Part shown: positions 6,747 to 13,810 of the stretch, piece after piece
Layout of the letters: every line of letters starts with the position of its first letter
Position numbering within the stretch: position 1 is the first letter of the stretch
Assembly (NCBI GenBank): GCA_027886785.1
Contig: JAPCJV010000003.1
Coordinates: forward strand, 1-19,392
Source of the DNA: Nitrososphaerota archaeon
GTDB lineage: Archaea; Thermoproteota; Nitrososphaeria; Nitrososphaerales; CADDZS01
Direction: 5' to 3'
DNA: 19,392 nucleotides
Program-made: the position numbers and the translations under genes
The notes under the pieces: generated by a model
Told to the model about the DNA's origin: nothing
Databases searched by the model: none
What the model saw: the letters and a program-made list of their open reading frames with translations, nothing else

Positions 6747-7694
6747 TTGAAACTGTTGACTTTCTCTCTAGCTGACGATCCTACTCCGAGGCTGGGCATG
6801 GTCAAGAATGGATTCGTGATTGATGTACCCCGAGCCTTCAGTGCGACTTTTCACGGAAAGTCGCCGGATTGGTTTAGTTCTGCTTCAAGCCTCTTGCAAG
6901 GCGACGGAAAAGCGATGGATTTGTTGTCGGAACTGGAGAGGGGAACCAGTCGTGAATTGAGGAAAGAGAGCGACCATCAAGGATTTGTATTTAGTTCTGA
7001 CAAGATCGTTTTTCACCCAATAATTTCCGGCGCTCCCAAAATTTTTTGCGTTGCGGTGAATTATGCAGCTCACGCCGTGGCGAGCTCCACAGTGACACTC
7101 GACGAGCCATATGTTTTCATTAAATTTCCAAACAATCTCATAGGTAACAACTCTCCAATACTGCTGTCGAAATCTTCCAAAAAGTGTGATAGTGAAATTG
7201 AACTGGGAGTCGTTATCGGAAAGAAAGGAAAGTACATTTCACGGGACAAAGCCATGGAATATGTCGCAGGCTACACAGTATTCAACGACGTGAGTTACCG
7301 TGACAGGCGCCTTAACAAATCCGATCCTACAAGGACCAACTGGCTTCACCTGAAGAATCTGGACTCCGCAGCTCCCGCCGGCCCCTGGATCGCAACGAAG
7401 GACGAGGTTCCCGATCCTTACAAGTTAACAATCAAACTTGAACTGCTGGACAGAAACGGGGGGGTGCAAGAGATTCAGGGGGGCTCTACTTCAGACATGA
7501 CGCATGATATTTCAGAGATCATAGAATATATTTCGAATGGAGTTACTCTTTCTCCAGGAGACATCATAGCTACGGGAACACCTCACAAGATTGCCTTTGG
7601 AAAGGATCGATATCTTAAGGAGGGAGACATTGTGAGGGCTGACATTCAGAACGTTGGCACACTAGTAAATCCGGTGCAGTCTGAAAGCATATGA
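6747..7694 (+). CDS. fumarylacetoacetate hydrolase (FAH) family protein, probable fumarylpyruvate/maleylpyruvate-type hydrolase
   Basis: This 315-residue protein begins MKLLTFSL, typical of the family, and carries the FAH domain from about residue 97. The metal ligands are visible as Glu150 and Glu152 in DSEIELGVVIG and Asp181 in FNDVSYRD. Other hallmarks are CVAVNYAAHA (101-110), YVFIKFPNN (122-130) and the C-terminal segment LSPGDIIATGTP. FAH enzymes cleave C-C bonds in acylpyruvates or act as hydratases or decarboxylases in homoprotocatechuate and gentisate pathways. A gentisate-type dioxygenase is encoded convergently 53 bases downstream, so hydrolysis of maleyl- or fumarylpyruvate is the natural guess. 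The start is TTG, supported by GGTGA upstream. The gene ends just before a hairpin with a T-rich loop. Confidence 0.87.
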   Translation: MKLLTFSLADDPTPRLGMVKNGFVIDVPRAFSATFHGKSPDWFSSASSLLQGDGKAMDLLSELERGTSRELRKESDHQGFVFSSDKIVFHPIISGAPKIFCVAVNYAAHAVASSTVTLDEPYVFIKFPNNLIGNNSPILLSKSSKKCDSEIELGVVIGKKGKYISRDKAMEYVAGYTVFNDVSYRDRRLNKSDPTRTNWLHLKNLDSAAPAGPWIATKDEVPDPYKLTIKLELLDRNGGVQEIQGGSTSDMTHDISEIIEYISNGVTLSPGDIIATGTPHKIAFGKDRYLKEGDIVRADIQNVGTLVNPVQSESI

Positions 7695-7695
7695 G

Positions 7696-7719
7696 AAATT
7701 AGGTTTTTTGACCTAATTT
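7696..7719 (+). terminator. hairpin terminator after the FAH-family gene
   Basis: A perfect nine-base stem, AAATTAGGT at 7696-7704 and ACCTAATTT at 7711-7719, encloses a T-rich loop. It begins one base after the stop codon. The stretch 7704-7709 is six T in a row, itself enough for archaeal termination. Confidence 0.6.
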
Positions 7720-7723
7720 AGGG

Positions 7724-7744
7724 CGAACTCTAAGACAGAGTTCG
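7724..7744 (-). terminator. second hairpin, after the gentisate-dioxygenase-type gene
   Basis: A perfect eight-base stem, CGAACTCT at 7724-7731 and AGAGTTCG at 7737-7744, has a five-base loop. It lies three bases beyond the stop codon of the minus-strand gene. There is no T-run on that strand, so it may stabilise the 3' end rather than stop transcription alone. Confidence 0.45.
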
Positions 7745-7747
7745 AAA

Positions 7748-8854
7748 CTACTTGTTCGCTTTTCTGTCTTCTCGAAAGAGGCCGAGGTATTCGAAGATAG
7801 GCCTGTCAGAATAGGCAAAGTAAATTGCCGGCTTTCCAGATGTATTTACCACGTGATACTCTGTCCAGGATGGAATGGCGGTCACGTCGTACGGTTCTGT
7901 TTCAAATTTCTGGCCATTCTTCAACTCAAAAGTTAGATTTCCTTCCATCGTGATGTAAACGACATTCTCCGTTCGGCGGAACCAGCCAGAGTCACCATTT
8001 GCCCTAACGAGACGGATTCTCGTTGCCATGCTTGGAAATGTGGACTTACCAGTCGTTGGATTGACGTAGTGAAGCACCAGTCGATCGTTTGTCGCCGAGC
8101 TATTTGCAAGATTCATCAGAGACTTTCTTACTGCAGCATATGGATAGTATAGCAGCGGATTATCGATTCTTGGAATGTGGTCAGGCAGAATTGTTTTTTC
8201 AGGCAACAGACCTGCGCCGTAGTTGTTAGAAATAAAATCAGCATCCTGCAAAACAGGTTGATACGCTTCTTTCGAAACCTCATCAAATTCTTGATAGAAA
8301 CCAGCACCGATCCAGAAGGCGACAATTGCATCCAAGCCATCAAACCAGATCGCGTTGCTGGAACCCTCGTTGTGGTGATCGTGCCACACCCAGTTGGGAG
8401 TGAGAATGAGATCCCCCGGGAGCATGGGAATTTTCGTTCCTTCTACTACGGTATAGGCACCTTCTACAGGAGCCTCCAATATGAAGCGGAAGGCGCTTGC
8501 GGTGTGCCGGTGGGTATAAGCTCTCTCGCCAGGTTTTAGAAGCTGAATTCCTCCGCGCAGTGTAGGCAAAGTAGCGCCAGGGATATCTTTTTTCAAACTT
8601 GGATTTGCAAAATTGATATTTCGTCGCTCTGCCTCTTCGGGCGTAAGTATCTCACCGAGCTCGAGCAGTCTCTTTTTTGCGTCTTTGTACTTCCAAGAGT
8701 ATGGAGAGGCCATACTGACGGGAGATTCTGAAAACCGGAAAGCACTCTTTGCAGAATATTTTGGATGAGTGATAACTATGTAACTAGTATAATTTGCCTC
8801 AACTAGATCTTGAATAAATTGCTCTCTTTTTTTCTTAACTTCCTCGGACAGCAT
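7748..8854 (-). CDS. gentisate 1,2-dioxygenase-type bicupin ring-cleavage dioxygenase
   Basis: This 368-residue bicupin matches the gentisate / 1-hydroxy-2-naphthoate / salicylate dioxygenase family in length and motifs. These Fe(II) enzymes cleave the ring between the carboxyl- and hydroxyl-bearing carbons. The first cupin has THRHTASAFRF with His115 and His117, followed by GDLILTPNWVWHDHHNEG with His158, which together supply the iron triad of the family. A second cupin follows near residue 280, after the YVNPTTGKSTFPSMATR stretch typical of the family. This second cupin lacks an HxH pair, again as usual. The N-terminal about 90 residues are the helical cap region. It has its own TATA box and is downstream of, but separately promoted from, the dihydroxyphthalate-decarboxylase-type gene. 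Gentisate or a related salicylate-type acid is the likely substrate. Confidence 0.88.
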   Translation of the reverse strand: MLSEEVKKKREQFIQDLVEANYTSYIVITHPKYSAKSAFRFSESPVSMASPYSWKYKDAKKRLLELGEILTPEEAERRNINFANPSLKKDIPGATLPTLRGGIQLLKPGERAYTHRHTASAFRFILEAPVEGAYTVVEGTKIPMLPGDLILTPNWVWHDHHNEGSSNAIWFDGLDAIVAFWIGAGFYQEFDEVSKEAYQPVLQDADFISNNYGAGLLPEKTILPDHIPRIDNPLLYYPYAAVRKSLMNLANSSATNDRLVLHYVNPTTGKSTFPSMATRIRLVRANGDSGWFRRTENVVYITMEGNLTFELKNGQKFETEPYDVTAIPSWTEYHVVNTSGKPAIYFAYSDRPIFEYLGLFREDRKANK

Positions 8855-8878
8855 AAATCCCGTAACCCTCTTTCATTC

Positions 8879-8888
8879 CTTTAAAGAT
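8879..8888 (-). promoter_or_regulatory. TATA box of the gentisate-dioxygenase-type gene
   Basis: On the minus strand the box reads ATCTTTAAAG, with TTTAAA centred about 28 bases upstream of the ATG at 8854. This fits a leaderless transcript. Confidence 0.5.
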
Positions 8889-8954
8889 TGCTCGATTTTT
8901 TGAGCAGATCGAATTTCGCTAGATTGCGTTTTATTGGACGAGCCCAGCTCTACT

Positions 8955-9989
8955 CTACAAAGTGGGCGAGAACTCGTCCTTAATGTAGGGTTCCAAAGTT
9001 TCTTTTGCGAACAATTCTTCAGGTTTCAAAAGTCTCTCCGATAGACCCTGTTCGAATGAATAGCGCAGAAAATTACTCAGAGTTTGATAATTCTGTTTGA
9101 AACCATAGGGCCAGTAATCAGTGCCCATGAGTTGCGTAGCCTGCTCGACCTCTGCTGGCAACCAAGGGAGCATGTATCTTAGGGCACCACTCTGACGCAA
9201 CGCCTTGTACGCCAGCTCCTTTGCTTCTGTGAAAGCTTTGAGCAAAGAGACGGCCATCCAAGGGTTAGACTCGTACATGTCTCTGCGTATGACCAAGGTG
9301 TGCATTATCGGAAAAATCTTCGTTTTCTGGTAGTACTCCGTTTCTACCTTGGGAAAGTCTGGAAATAATCGTCCAACGTTCTTCGATTTCTTTGTGAAGG
9401 ATGAGGGGTTTCTGGCACTGTAGAGCGCACTAATTTCCCCCTGTTCGAGCATTGAAGAAAGCGACTTGTCCTCTCCAATTTGTTGAATCTTGATGCCCGA
9501 TTTCAGGGGAGCTTCCTTCGCGCTGGGGAGATTCCAGAATTTGGATTCTTCTTCGGGGCTTTCAAGCCCGCCTGTGAAGTAGGTCACGGAAGAAAGAGGT
9601 ACCCCGTAAAATTCTGCAAGTATACCGCGAATCCAGACACTCGCTGTGTGCCTGTACCTGTGTACGCCTACTCGTTTTCCCACAAGGTCCTCTGGTTCTT
9701 TTACTCCGCTATCAGTGTTGACGAAGATGGAACGATGACGAAACATCCTGGATGGAAAAACGGGAATGGCGATAAATGGGCGTTCGTCCGTAAACAACGA
9801 TGACGTGTACGCTGACAGAGACATCTCAGAAGCATCGAATTCTTTGTTTCGCAGCATGCGAGTGAAGGTTTCTTCGACCCAGACCGGGATGAAATTGATC
9901 TCCATCCCCTCGGCCTTAACTCGCCCGTCATAGATGGCTCGCGTTCTATCGTAATCCCAGCATGCGATGTTTACTTTTAGCTGCGCCAT
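8955..9989 (-). CDS. 4,5-dihydroxyphthalate decarboxylase-type protein (substrate-binding-protein fold)
   Basis: This 344-residue protein resembles 4,5-dihydroxyphthalate decarboxylase (Pht5/OhpD family), which converts 4,5-dihydroxyphthalate to protocatechuate and has the fold of periplasmic binding proteins. Family-like blocks are WDYDRTRAIYDG (12-23), EFDASEMSLSAY, IPVFPSRMFRHRSIFVN, LVGKRVGV with TASVWIRGILAEFYGV, FPIMHTLVIRRDMYE, and GTDYWPYG. There is no signal peptide or membrane segment, so a cytoplasmic enzyme is more likely than a transport binding protein, and no permease gene is beside it. Members are often annotated as ABC substrate-binding proteins because of the fold. The true substrate could be another hydroxylated aromatic diacid or acid. 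It has its own promoter, and a double-cupin gene diverges from the same intergenic region. Confidence 0.78.
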   Translation of the reverse strand: MAQLKVNIACWDYDRTRAIYDGRVKAEGMEINFIPVWVEETFTRMLRNKEFDASEMSLSAYTSSLFTDERPFIAIPVFPSRMFRHRSIFVNTDSGVKEPEDLVGKRVGVHRYRHTASVWIRGILAEFYGVPLSSVTYFTGGLESPEEESKFWNLPSAKEAPLKSGIKIQQIGEDKSLSSMLEQGEISALYSARNPSSFTKKSKNVGRLFPDFPKVETEYYQKTKIFPIMHTLVIRRDMYESNPWMAVSLLKAFTEAKELAYKALRQSGALRYMLPWLPAEVEQATQLMGTDYWPYGFKQNYQTLSNFLRYSFEQGLSERLLKPEELFAKETLEPYIKDEFSPTL

Positions 9990-10014
9990 TTAATTTCAGG
10001 GACTTAATACACGG

Positions 10015-10023
10015 AATATAAAT
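10015..10023 (-). promoter_or_regulatory. TATA box of the dihydroxyphthalate-decarboxylase-type gene
   Basis: On the minus strand the box reads ATTTATATT, centred 30 bases upstream of the ATG at 9989. It implies a leader of only a few bases. Confidence 0.55.
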
Positions 10024-10133
10024 CAATTCGACTTGAATTGCAAATGACTCCAGTGATGCAAGAATTTTTTTCACTTGTTTTCTGCATAGTTCGTTAGTGC
10101 ATCAAGCGCAAGTGCATCTGCAAAACTTCATTA

Positions 10134-10143
10134 TTCATATATG
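10134..10143 (+). promoter_or_regulatory. candidate TATA box of the double-cupin/EutA unit
   Basis: TTCATATATG is centred about 33 bases before the ATG at 10172. This is slightly further than the other boxes here and would leave a leader of several bases. Confidence 0.4.
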
Positions 10144-10171
10144 ATGAAAGAGTGGGTGATACCATACATCC

Positions 10172-11197
10172 ATGGCTACGAATTTTTATGATACTTGGCT
10201 GGATCTTTGGGAGAAATCGCAGAGAGAAAAGAAAGCGGCACGAAAAGTGATCCATTCGGAAGAACTCGAGTGGGTGAATACTAAGCAGGATTACAAAGCC
10301 GCATTGATGGTTGCTCCAGAAACAGGCTTCAGAACTTGGGGAGGGATAACCATGATTGCGGAAATTCCGCCGGGGTGGCACACTGGCAGTCACAGTCACG
10401 GGGAAGAAGCCATCTATATCATCAAAGGAAAGGGTTTCAGCATCATTGATGATAGAGCCTATGACTGGGAGGAGGGCTCGTGCATTCGCATACCGTTTGG
10501 ATCTGTCCATCAGCATTTCAATGATGGAGAAGAATTAGTTCAGTATACATCAGCTATGGCCCCGCATCTGGAACACCTATGCGGGTTGGCAAAGTTTGAG
10601 CAGTATGAAGATTGTGGTGAAACGAGTGGATCGATCTCTCGCCCTAAAGCAACTGAATCTGGAGTAGATCCCTCTGGGATGCGTCTAGTATTACGGAGGA
10701 GCGAGATGGAGATTTCTTACGGCTCGCAAAGGCCAAAAAATGCCCCTAACACTCGCTTCATCGAATCCATGCCGGCCGAAGTACGAGAAGCTATGTTCGG
10801 GGAAGGGAAGGATAAAGGGATGCGCAAGACCATCATCAATCTCATGGCGTCACGGCCCGACTTCGTGGGCGAGGAGGTGGAGATGACTCATATCTTTGCG
10901 GATCCTCCCGGAGCGTGCGGAGGAAAGCACGGTCACATGGAAGCTATTCTATATGTACTCGATGGCGAGGGTTATGCGATCGTGGATGACGAAAAAGTTC
11001 CATGGAAGAAGGGTTCAAGCGTTCACGTGCAAGGCCCCCAAACTGCGCATCAATTCTTCAATACCGGGACGGTCGACTACAAGCAGTTAAGAATTCATTT
11101 TGGAATTAGAGGCAACTTCTTCCAGCCCATTGCTAAGAAAAAGTTTCCGTACGTGTTCTTTGAGCCGAGAAGGGAATCTTTCGCTGACGTGAGCTGA
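10172..11197 (+). CDS. double-cupin protein with metal ligands kept in both domains
   Basis: This 341-residue protein has two cupin barrels. The first shows His74 and His76 in GSHSHGEEAIYIIKGKG, with Glu79, and then His113/His115 in FGSVHQHF. The second shows His253 and His255 in GKHGHMEAILYVLDGEG, with Glu257, and His293 in QTAHQFF. Both barrels therefore look able to bind a metal, unlike the neighbouring gentisate-type dioxygenase, where only one does. The N-terminal about 45 residues are charged and probably helical. The family is broad, and a dioxygenase, isomerase or decarboxylase role on an aromatic or ring-cleavage acid is possible, but no function can be read. It is first in a plus-strand unit whose second gene, ten bases after its stop, encodes an EutA-type reactivase. 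The pairing suggests a shared pathway. Confidence 0.8.
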   Translation: MATNFYDTWLDLWEKSQREKKAARKVIHSEELEWVNTKQDYKAALMVAPETGFRTWGGITMIAEIPPGWHTGSHSHGEEAIYIIKGKGFSIIDDRAYDWEEGSCIRIPFGSVHQHFNDGEELVQYTSAMAPHLEHLCGLAKFEQYEDCGETSGSISRPKATESGVDPSGMRLVLRRSEMEISYGSQRPKNAPNTRFIESMPAEVREAMFGEGKDKGMRKTIINLMASRPDFVGEEVEMTHIFADPPGACGGKHGHMEAILYVLDGEGYAIVDDEKVPWKKGSSVHVQGPQTAHQFFNTGTVDYKQLRIHFGIRGNFFQPIAKKKFPYVFFEPRRESFADVS

Positions 11198-11207
11198 CAA
11201 ACTGAGG

Positions 11208-12764
11208 TTGCAAGGGAAGAGCCCGGATCAAGCGCGAACCCGCCTCGATCCGTTGACGAGTTCGAGCTTCAAGATCAAAAGTGTTGGAATCGACATTGGC
11301 TCATCAACATCGAGTTTGATGTTTTCCTCGATCACTCTTGCAAAGCCAAACTATAGACCCGAATCGAAACTAGAACCTATAGAGCGGATAGTAACATACA
11401 GGTCTAAAGTACTTCTAACCCCATATCTTGACGGATTCAAGACAATTGACACAAACAAGCTCGGTAAATTCATCTCCAACTGGTACCTCGAAGCCGGAGA
11501 AGATCCGGGCCAGATTGATACCGGCGCTGTAATCATTACTGGGGAAGCCGCAAACAAGGCCAACGCAAAACCCATCATGCAACTTTTCTCCGAACAGGCG
11601 GGAAAGTTTGTGTGTGCGGTAGCCGGACCAAATCTCGAAGCGGTGCTCGCGGCGCATGGTTCCGGAGCCGTTGCGAGATCGCTAGCTCCTCATTTTCACG
11701 GCGACGATGAACATCAGCATCCTCGCACGATAATGAACGTCGACGTAGGGGGAGGAACAACCAAAGTCGCTGTGATACATGGTGGTCAAATTGTATACAC
11801 GTCAGCTATTTCCGTTGGTGCTCGCCTTTTATCAGTAGATGCGGAGGGAAAAGTGGAACGCATTGAAGACGCTGCGAGGATCATTGCTGCAGATTCTGGA
11901 GTAGGTACGCTGGATTATGGAATGAGGCTTACCGATAGGGAGAAGCAGCTGATGAGCTCGGCACTGGCAGATGCGCTCATGTCGTTCATCATTCCTGGGC
12001 GGGAGCTAACCCCAGTAGCAAAAAAACTATTGATCACAGAGAATGGCAAGCATGATTTCTCCGCAATTGACGCCATCATGTTCTCCGGTGGCGTGTCCGA
12101 ATTTATCTACGAAAGAGATTCAAATGACTACGGCGACCTCGGAAAACCTCTTGCCGATGAGATTCGCCGAAGAGTGCTTACGAAAGCTGCCGATTTTCCG
12201 GTCGAGGAGCCGGATGAATTTCTTAGGGCAACTGTGATCGGCGCGTCGCAATACTCCTTTCAGATCAGTGGGAATACGATTTATCTTTCGAATGAAGAAG
12301 TTTTACCTATTCACAATGTTCCAATTTCCAGGATCGAACTGGGGGCAGAAGAAAAAATTTCACCCGCAGTCATTAAGGAGCGGGTAGTTCGTGCCATCAA
12401 AATCTTTGATCAAAACGACCAACGTGGAGAACTGATCGGGTTAGGGCTGGACAACAGGATACTTGGATATGAAGGGCTAAAGAAGTACGCTCTTGGGTTG
12501 AAGGAGGGATTTGATGCCGTCGTTCCAGCCAAAGTACCGATTATTTTGATCTCTAAGGAAAATCTCGGAGGCTCGCTGGGACGAATACTTGCTGAAGATC
12601 TGAAGATCCAAAGAGACGTGATTTCGATTGACGAGATTGACCTCAAAGATCTCAATTATGTGGACATTGGCAACAGGATCTCGAATAGCGGCAGCGTTCA
12701 CGTGACGGTAAAATCATTAATTTTCCAACCGCATTTGCATTATCAACATGCAAAAGCTGATTGA
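11208..12764 (+). CDS. EutA-type reactivating ATPase (ethanolamine ammonia-lyase reactivase family)
   Basis: This 518-residue ASKHA-fold protein matches EutA, which in bacteria exchanges damaged cobalamin on ethanolamine ammonia-lyase at the cost of ATP. Phosphate loops are visible as DIGSST (29-34) and DVGGGTTK (179-186), and an adenosine-type motif as SGGVSEF near 293-299. EutA-like blocks include ITGEAANKANA (110-120), AVAGPNLEAVLAAHGSGA (137-154) and a C-terminal SIDEIDLKDLNYVDIG stretch. The conserved part begins at about residue 22. The start is uncertain: TTG at 11208 overlaps its own GAGGT, and TTG at 11253 is the only good alternative. No eutB, eutC or other cobalamin-enzyme gene is in the window. 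It follows the double-cupin gene by ten bases, so its client may be unusual. It converges with the transporter genes, with 20 bases between stops. Confidence 0.85.
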   Translation: MQGKSPDQARTRLDPLTSSSFKIKSVGIDIGSSTSSLMFSSITLAKPNYRPESKLEPIERIVTYRSKVLLTPYLDGFKTIDTNKLGKFISNWYLEAGEDPGQIDTGAVIITGEAANKANAKPIMQLFSEQAGKFVCAVAGPNLEAVLAAHGSGAVARSLAPHFHGDDEHQHPRTIMNVDVGGGTTKVAVIHGGQIVYTSAISVGARLLSVDAEGKVERIEDAARIIAADSGVGTLDYGMRLTDREKQLMSSALADALMSFIIPGRELTPVAKKLLITENGKHDFSAIDAIMFSGGVSEFIYERDSNDYGDLGKPLADEIRRRVLTKAADFPVEEPDEFLRATVIGASQYSFQISGNTIYLSNEEVLPIHNVPISRIELGAEEKISPAVIKERVVRAIKIFDQNDQRGELIGLGLDNRILGYEGLKKYALGLKEGFDAVVPAKVPIILISKENLGGSLGRILAEDLKIQRDVISIDEIDLKDLNYVDIGNRISNSGSVHVTVKSLIFQPHLHYQHAKAD

Positions 12765-12784
12765 AATATCTTGATGATCTCTGA

Positions 12785-13810
12785 TTAGCTATGCATATTC
12801 AACGGGTTATGACACGCTGCAAGATGTAGTCCCGATTTCTCTTCCAGAGGAGGATCGACTGTTTTGCAGACTTCAGTAGCGTATTTGCACCTTGGTCTGA
12901 ATACGCATCCGGCGGTCACCACTTCCTCCATTCTCTTCAAAGGCGCAGTAACTTGTTCCTCCGGGCCTCGATCTAGCGATTTCAAGGTGGGCATGGATTC
13001 TCGTATTAGTTCGACGTATGGATGGTATGGTCTCGCTAACACTTCATTGACGGGTCCAATCTCAACCTCCTTACCAAGGTACATCACCACAATCCTATCG
13101 CTTATCACCTTGCTGCTCGCGAGATCGTGTGTAATCATGAGCAAGGTGAGATCCCTCTTTTTTCTTAGTTCGCTTAGAAGATGCAGCACATTTAGGCGCT
13201 GGGCGGCATCGAGCATCGTTATGGGTTCGTCCAAAAGCAGAACTTTTGGATTAGGGGCTAACGCCTTTGCAATGTTTACACGCTGCCTTTCTCCACCGCT
13301 CAGCTGGTGTGCAAACTTATTCAGCGCCGTGTCTGGCTTCAGGTTAACCTCTTCGAGAAGGTCACTGACCATCTGTTCTATCTTGGATTCGTCCTTTTCC
13401 CCCAGAAGGTAGCGAATCGGCATAGAAACCATTTCGAGAACTGTCTGTCTGGGATTTAGGCACTCATAGGGATCTTGAAAGACCATTTGAACTTCCCGAC
13501 GGAAGCCCAAGAGCTTTTTCCCGCCAGTTATTTTTGTCAGGTCAATACCATTGTAAATAATAGATCCGGATGTTGGATCTTGGAGCTTCATGATGCATCT
13601 AAGTAATGTCGTCTTTCCAGATCCACTTTCGCCAACAATCGAAAGTACTTCCGATTTGCGGAGGTCTAATGAAAAATTGTCAATGGCCTTTACTTGGGTC
13701 ACCCGACTGCCGATAATTCCGGTGACCTTTGTGAAAACTACTCGCAAGTTCTTTATTTGAAGCGCGAGGTCGGCATCCATGCCAAGATTCTGGGCGCTAG
13801 CTGAACTCAT
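12785..13810 (-). CDS. oppF: oligopeptide-type ABC transporter ATP-binding protein (OppF-like)
   Basis: This 341-residue ATPase energises the transporter encoded upstream. Numbered from ATG 13810, Walker A is GESGSGKTT (60-68), the ABC signature LSGGERQR (170-177), Walker B LLLDEP (191-196) and the switch His228 in ITHD. The C-terminal extension holds Cys residues (CVFRPRCKYATEVC and a last AACH), as in the Opp/Dpp ATPase family. I choose ATG 13810 because it overlaps the stop of the preceding ATPase gene as ATGA, a sign of coupled translation. An in-frame ATG at 13831 would add seven residues. It is the last gene of the five-gene set. The paired DppF/OppF role is assigned by order and domain content, and substrate class is not evident. 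Confidence 0.9.
   Translation of the reverse strand: MSSASAQNLGMDADLALQIKNLRVVFTKVTGIIGSRVTQVKAIDNFSLDLRKSEVLSIVGESGSGKTTLLRCIMKLQDPTSGSIIYNGIDLTKITGGKKLLGFRREVQMVFQDPYECLNPRQTVLEMVSMPIRYLLGEKDESKIEQMVSDLLEEVNLKPDTALNKFAHQLSGGERQRVNIAKALAPNPKVLLLDEPITMLDAAQRLNVLHLLSELRKKRDLTLLMITHDLASSKVISDRIVVMYLGKEVEIGPVNEVLARPYHPYVELIRESMPTLKSLDRGPEEQVTAPLKRMEEVVTAGCVFRPRCKYATEVCKTVDPPLEEKSGLHLAACHNPLNMHS

Noticed and set aside
8177..8539. 120-codon open frame on the plus strand
   Set aside because: It is antisense to the gentisate-type dioxygenase. No domain or start signal supports it.
8889..8906. Small inverted repeat TGCTC/GAGCA around a T-run
   Set aside because: The T-run is on the plus strand while both flanking genes run on the minus strand, so it is not a terminator for them. 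The stem is only five bases.
10094..10516. 140-codon open frame on the minus strand
   Set aside because: It is antisense to the first cupin domain and to the divergent promoter region, and its translation is not family-like.
12864..13412. 182-codon open frame on the plus strand
   Set aside because: It lies entirely opposite the OppF-type ATPase, whose Walker and signature motifs are unmistakable. Its own translation is Ser/Arg-rich with no recognisable domain.
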